A stretch of DNA of 64,000 nt from JAWLHK01 sp041690355 [NCBI: bacterium] (GTDB lineage Bacteria; J088; JAWLBW01). Positions within the stretch are counted from its first letter, which is position 1; the number at the start of each line of letters is the position of its first letter. Made by a program: the position numbers and the translations under genes. Below, in pieces: positions 60,852-64,000 of this stretch. The notes beneath the pieces are model-generated. The model was not told the origin of the DNA and did not search any database. It saw only the letters and a list, made by a program, of their open reading frames with translations. The DNA lies in NCBI GenBank assembly GCA_041690355.1, contig JAWLHK010000005.1, positions 124,001 through 188,000 of the forward strand, written 5' to 3'.

Positions 60852-62102
60852 CTACCCCTGCGTCAGGAAATACGTATAGTCCATCCCCTCCGTCCGCGGG
60901 AGGTTCTCGGGGTCGACGGGGGGAATCGGGTAGCGGTGGCGTACGACGGCAAAGGCATCGATGGCCTGCTGCAGCTGGGCGCGCGTGAGCGCCGGGGTCA
61001 CACTCGTTCGGATGAGCGCCTGGCCGTAGGGAACAGCAGGATACATGACCGGGGTCGTGAAGACGCCGAGTTCGAGCAGATCCTTGCAGATGCGGAAGCT
61101 GAGCGACTCTGACCCGACAAACGCCGGAATAATCGGCGTGCGCGAACCCATCGTGAACCAGCCGAGCCGCTCGAGCCCCTGCTTGAGAAAAGCCGCGTTG
61201 GCGGCGAGCCGCTCGAACATCTCGTCGTCTTCCTGCATGACGCGCAGGGCCGCCAGCGCCGCCGCTGCCGAGGCCGGCGGAAGCCCCGCCGTGAACATGA
61301 ACGTGCGCGCGCGATGCCGCAGATAATCGATGACGCGGGCCTCGCCGACGACGAATCCGCCGACGCTCGCAAAGCTCTTGCTGAAGGTCCCGAAGAGCAG
61401 ATCGACGTCGTCGAGCAGCCCCTGCTCGGCCGCCGTGCCGCGCCCCTGCGGGCCCAGCACGCCGATGCCGTGCGCGTCGTCGAGGTACAGGCGAAAGCCG
61501 TACTGCTTCTGCAAATCCGCAAAGGGGCGCAGATCGGACACGCGTCCGGTCATGGAAAATATTCCCTCGGTCACGACCAGCGCGTGACTCCAGTCGGCCT
61601 GCCCGGCCAGCTTCGCGCGCAGATCGTCGGGGCTGCGAAAGATGCGCACCTCGCCCCGCACCCGCTGCAGCCCTTCGATGATGCTTGCGTGGTTGTCGGC
61701 GTCCGAAAAGATGACGACGTCGGGATCATCCGCCAGCAGCGTGAGCGTCCCCGCATTGGCGAGAAATCCGGCGGAAAAGACGAGCGCCGCCTCCTTGTGG
61801 AAAAACGCCGCGAGCTCCTTTTCCAAGGTATCGTGAAGGGCAAGATTACCGTTGAGGAAGCGCGACCCTGTGCATCCGGTTCCGTACCGGTCGATGGCCT
61901 CGTGTGCCGCACGCAGAACGTCGGGATGGTGCGTGAGCCCGAGGTAGTTGTTCGAGCCGAGCATGACGACCTCGCGCCCGTTGCAGCGCACGGTCGGCCC
62001 GTCCGAACCCTCCAGGGCCTGGAAGTAGGGATAGAGTCCGGATTGGCGAACGAGTTCCGCATCGTGGAAGTCGTAGCACCGCTGGAAGACGTCTTTGCCC
62101 AT
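60852..62102 (-). CDS. Alpha-oxoamine synthase, serine palmitoyltransferase-like
   Basis: 416 residues from ATG 62102 (AAGGAGGG upstream). PLP-dependent fold-type I: the cofactor lysine is in GTFSKSFASVGGF, with GSNNYLGLTHHPDV, YGTGCTGSRFLNGNLALHDTL and YLDDAHGIGVLG as family blocks. The family includes KBL, 8-amino-7-oxononanoate synthase, 5-aminolevulinate synthase and serine palmitoyltransferase. The N-terminus (FQRCYDFHDAELVRQSGLYP) and HDTLEKELAAF resemble bacterial SPT-like members. With the divergent SDR it could make 3-ketosphinganine and reduce it, but biotin or other amino-ketone pathways are not excluded. Confidence 0.8.
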   Translation of the reverse strand: MGKDVFQRCYDFHDAELVRQSGLYPYFQALEGSDGPTVRCNGREVVMLGSNNYLGLTHHPDVLRAAHEAIDRYGTGCTGSRFLNGNLALHDTLEKELAAFFHKEAALVFSAGFLANAGTLTLLADDPDVVIFSDADNHASIIEGLQRVRGEVRIFRSPDDLRAKLAGQADWSHALVVTEGIFSMTGRVSDLRPFADLQKQYGFRLYLDDAHGIGVLGPQGRGTAAEQGLLDDVDLLFGTFSKSFASVGGFVVGEARVIDYLRHRARTFMFTAGLPPASAAAALAALRVMQEDDEMFERLAANAAFLKQGLERLGWFTMGSRTPIIPAFVGSESLSFRICKDLLELGVFTTPVMYPAVPYGQALIRTSVTPALTRAQLQQAIDAFAVVRHRYPIPPVDPENLPRTEGMDYTYFLTQG

Positions 62103-62118
62103 GCACCCTCCTTCTACA

Positions 62119-62147
62119 AGCATAGGTCCATTCGCGCCGCGATTGAA
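62119..62147 (-). promoter_or_regulatory. Candidate promoter of the PLP synthase gene
   Basis: Minus strand: TTCAAT (62147-62142), 17-bp spacer, TATGCT (62124-62119). Confidence 0.35.
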
Positions 62148-62158
62148 CCCGCACGGGG

Positions 62159-62188
62159 TTGACTGTCTGGCGGGGGGTTGGCTAGGCT
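62159..62188 (+). promoter_or_regulatory. Candidate promoter of the divergent SDR gene
   Basis: TTGACT (62159-62164), 18-bp spacer, TAGGCT (62183-62188); AAAGGA precedes ATG 62230. Confidence 0.4.
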
Positions 62189-62229
62189 GGACAAGGCCCG
62201 GCCGATCCCTCTCGTGAAAGGACCCTGTC

Positions 62230-63087
62230 ATGGCAGACGCACAGACGATGGACGCATTCCCCCGTCCGGCCACGGGCGGGCGCACGGTCTTCATCACGGG
62301 GGCCGGCAACGGCATCGGGGCCGCCCTCGCCCGCCACTTCGCCGCCCGGGGCGACGCGGTGATCGGCACCGTGCGCGACGCTGAACGGGCACGGCGTTTG
62401 ACTGCGGAGGCGCGCGAGCAGGGTCTGGGGATCGCCTACGTACCGCTCGAGCTGGCCGACGCCGCCTCGGTCGACGCCTGCGCAGAGTGCCTCCCCGCCG
62501 AGGTGGACGTGCTCATCCACAATGCGGGCTTCGGGCTCTTCGGTTCGGTCGAGGAGGCCCAGGAAGAGGACGTGCGCCTGCAGTTCGAGGCGCACCTGTT
62601 CGGCCCCCTGCGTCTTACGCAGCGGCTGCTCCCCGGGCTGCGGAAGCGCAAGGGGCGCATCCTGTGGGTCGGCAGTCTGGCCGGACGCTTCGCCGTCCCC
62701 TACCAGGCCCACTATTCAGCCACGAAGGCGGCTATCGCCTCGATCAGCGACGCCATGCGCATGGAGCTGCGGCCGTTCGGCGTCCAGGTGAGCTGTGTGG
62801 AGCCGGGAGATTTCAACACGGGCTTCACGGGCGCCCGCCGCCGCACGGCCTCTAAGGGTTCCCCCTACGCGGAATGGGAAGCGCGCTCCTTCGCGGCCGC
62901 CGAGAAGACCGAGCGGGAAGCCCCGGATCCCGAGGCGCTCTTGCGGGCCGTCGAACGGCTGACGCGGATGCGCCGCATGCCCCCCCGCCTCCCCGTGGGC
63001 CGCTTCGCCCGCACCCTCGTTTTCCTCCAGCGCCTCCTGCCCGATGCGTTGCGGGAACGGATCGTGCGGGGGATTTACCATCAATGA
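62230..63087 (+). CDS. SDR oxidoreductase, possibly 3-ketosphinganine reductase
   Basis: 285 residues. Glycine motif VFITGAGNGIGAALARHFAA, VLIHNAGFGLFGS, catalytic Ser in WVGSLAGRFAVP and YxxxK in AHYSATKAAIASISDAM, so a complete classical SDR. The longer C-terminus (~90 residues beyond the catalytic core, LLRAVERLTRMRRMPPRLP) resembles SDRs acting on lipids. It is divergently paired with the alpha-oxoamine synthase, which suggests a joint pathway such as sphingoid-base synthesis; this is inference from context. Confidence 0.8.
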   Translation: MADAQTMDAFPRPATGGRTVFITGAGNGIGAALARHFAARGDAVIGTVRDAERARRLTAEAREQGLGIAYVPLELADAASVDACAECLPAEVDVLIHNAGFGLFGSVEEAQEEDVRLQFEAHLFGPLRLTQRLLPGLRKRKGRILWVGSLAGRFAVPYQAHYSATKAAIASISDAMRMELRPFGVQVSCVEPGDFNTGFTGARRRTASKGSPYAEWEARSFAAAEKTEREAPDPEALLRAVERLTRMRRMPPRLPVGRFARTLVFLQRLLPDALRERIVRGIYHQ

Positions 63088-63101
63088 CAGCCTGACCCCT
63101 A

Positions 63102-63707
63102 CCGTTCGTGTCGAGCCGACAGTGGAAGGCAGAGCCTGGAACAACGGCGAGACAGCTCCGTGCGTACCCAGGCGGGCCCCTCGCTGTCGCGCTTCGCCCT
63201 GCTTCGCGCCGTCAGCTCGGGACGAACGGGAATGGCGTGATGCTTCCCAGCAGCTCCCTACCGTTCGTGTCGAGCCGACGGTGGAAGGCAGAGCCTGGAA
63301 CGACGGCGAGACAGCCCCGTGCGTACCCAGGCGGGTCCCTCGCTGTCGCGCTTCGCCCTGCTTCGCGCCGTCAGCTCGGGACGAACGGGAATGGCGTGAT
63401 GCTTCCCAGCAGCTCCCTACCGTTCGTGTCGAGCCGACGGTGGAAGGCAGAGCCTGGAACGACGGCGAGACAGCCCCGTGACGTACCCAGGCGGGCCCCT
63501 CGCTGTCGCGCTTCGCCCTGCTTCGCGCCGTCAGCTCGGGACGAACGGGAATGGCGTGATGCTTCCCAGTAGCTCCCGACCGTTCGTGTCGAGCCGACGG
63601 TGGAAGGCAGAGCCTGGAACGACGGCGAGACAGCCCCGTGCGTACCCAGGCGGGCCCCTCGCTGTCGCGCTTCGCCCTGCTTCGCGCCGTCAGCTCGGGA
63701 CGAACGG
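63102..63707. repeat. Tandem array of four ~128-bp palindromic elements
   Basis: Copies at 63102-63229, 63261-63388, 63420-63548 and 63580-63707; period 159-160 bp, with a 31-bp linker containing ATGGCGTGATGCTTCCCAG. Each begins CCGTTCGTGTCGAGCCGAC and ends GTCAGCTCGGGACGAACGG. Copies are nearly identical; copy 3 has one extra base. The whole gap 63088-63772 holds no credible gene: frames across it are by-products of the repeat. Confidence 0.95.
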
Positions 63708-63772
63708 TGCCCACCAGCGCCCACTGCCCCCCAGTTGCCACGCTCGACCAAACGGTGCACAATTGATCCCCC

Positions 63773-64000
63773 ATGTCACGCATCGGCACCCCCCTGCGCA
63801 AAGGCGCAACCAGAATGCTCCTGCTCGGCGCCGGCGAACTCGGGAAAGAGGTCGCCCTCGAGGCCATGCGCCTCGGCGTCGAAGTCGTCGCCTGCGACCG
63901 CTACGCCGATGCCCCGGCCATGCAGATCGCCCACCGGTCGCATGTCTTCGACATGCTCGACGCCGGCCAGGTGCGCAGCATCATCCTGCGCGAACAACCC
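63773..64000 (+). CDS. purT: Phosphoribosylglycinamide formyltransferase 2 (3' partial)
   Basis: 76 codons are visible before the window ends. [20 protein letters not shown] and [20 protein letters not shown] match the ATP-grasp family start of PurT, which uses formate and ATP to formylate GAR in purine synthesis. PurK is the close relative, but [12 protein letters not shown] favours PurT. Start ATG 63773 (MSRIGTPL) matches the usual PurT N-terminus. Confidence 0.92.
   Translation, partial: MSRIGTPLRKGATRMLLLGAGELGKEVALEAMRLGVEVVACDRYADAPAMQIAHRSHVFDMLDAGQVRSIILREQP

Noticed and set aside
63102-63707. CRISPR-like array
   Set aside because: The repeated unit is ~128 bp, longer than any CRISPR repeat, and the 31-bp linkers are identical to each other rather than unique spacers. 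No cas genes are present.
63044-63760. Open frames inside the repeat array on both strands
   Set aside because: They repeat the same peptide four times because the DNA repeats, with no start site or family similarity.

Overview
The window is a high-GC chromosome segment from a Gram-negative bacterium: kdsB (LPS core sugar activation) and many lipobox lipoproteins are present. The pyrR-pyrB-pyrC-carA-(unknown)-carB-greA order and a MYXO-CTERM-like tail on a secreted glucoamylase point to a deltaproteobacterial or Myxococcota-like lineage. That placement is inference from gene order and protein features only. No rRNA, tRNA, CRISPR array, transposase or phage gene was seen.

Layout. 1-18000: end of an SBF-like transporter, a pteridine-reductase-like SDR, an FG-GAP protein with a c-type heme motif, polA, an M16 peptidase, several lipoproteins, a PEGA/barrel-like protein coupled to an Hda/DnaA-like ATPase, a TPR plus double cyclic-nucleotide-binding protein, an HExxH lipoprotein and a PHP-like lipoprotein. 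18000-31500: metH, a glutaredoxin-like protein lacking the CxxC, a Spy/CpxP-like protein, pyrD, trxC, pyrG, kdsB, argC and the rplM-rpsI operon. 31800-36900: a large beta-helix surface lipoprotein, an ammonium transporter and greA. 37100-45000: the pyrimidine operon, four of whose junctions overlap by 4 bp, with an intrinsic terminator just ahead of pyrR. 45000-54900: recQ, a ROK sugar kinase, a methylmalonyl-CoA-mutase-type B12 domain with meaB, a lipase-like hydrolase and comM. 55100-58100: an accessory stretch with a two-gene unknown/HEPN-like module between two copies of a hairpin repeat, a collagen-like plus L-domain-like lipoprotein and an orphan ribbon-helix-helix protein. 58200-64000: a secreted GH15-type glucoamylase, a divergent pair (serine-palmitoyltransferase-like synthase and an SDR) that could act in sphingoid-base synthesis, a tandem repeat array and the start of purT.

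Most striking non-genic feature. Nearly every longer intergenic gap carries degenerate tandem repeats with a strict 7-bp period, in several sequence families. They often sit beside longer palindromic elements: a ~128-bp element whose ends resemble the widespread 'CGTTCG...GAGC' intergenic repeats (four tandem copies at 63102-63707) and a ~160-bp element with 8-bp-periodic inverted ends (49284-49443 and 52299-52457). These islands touch stop codons, supply a ribosome binding site in one case, and are not explained by any gene here.

Starts were chosen by ribosome binding sites, overlaps and promoter positions. Several genes (16561, 22321, 48168, 55223) have a -10 hexamer only 6-8 nt from the start codon, so their transcripts may be leaderless.
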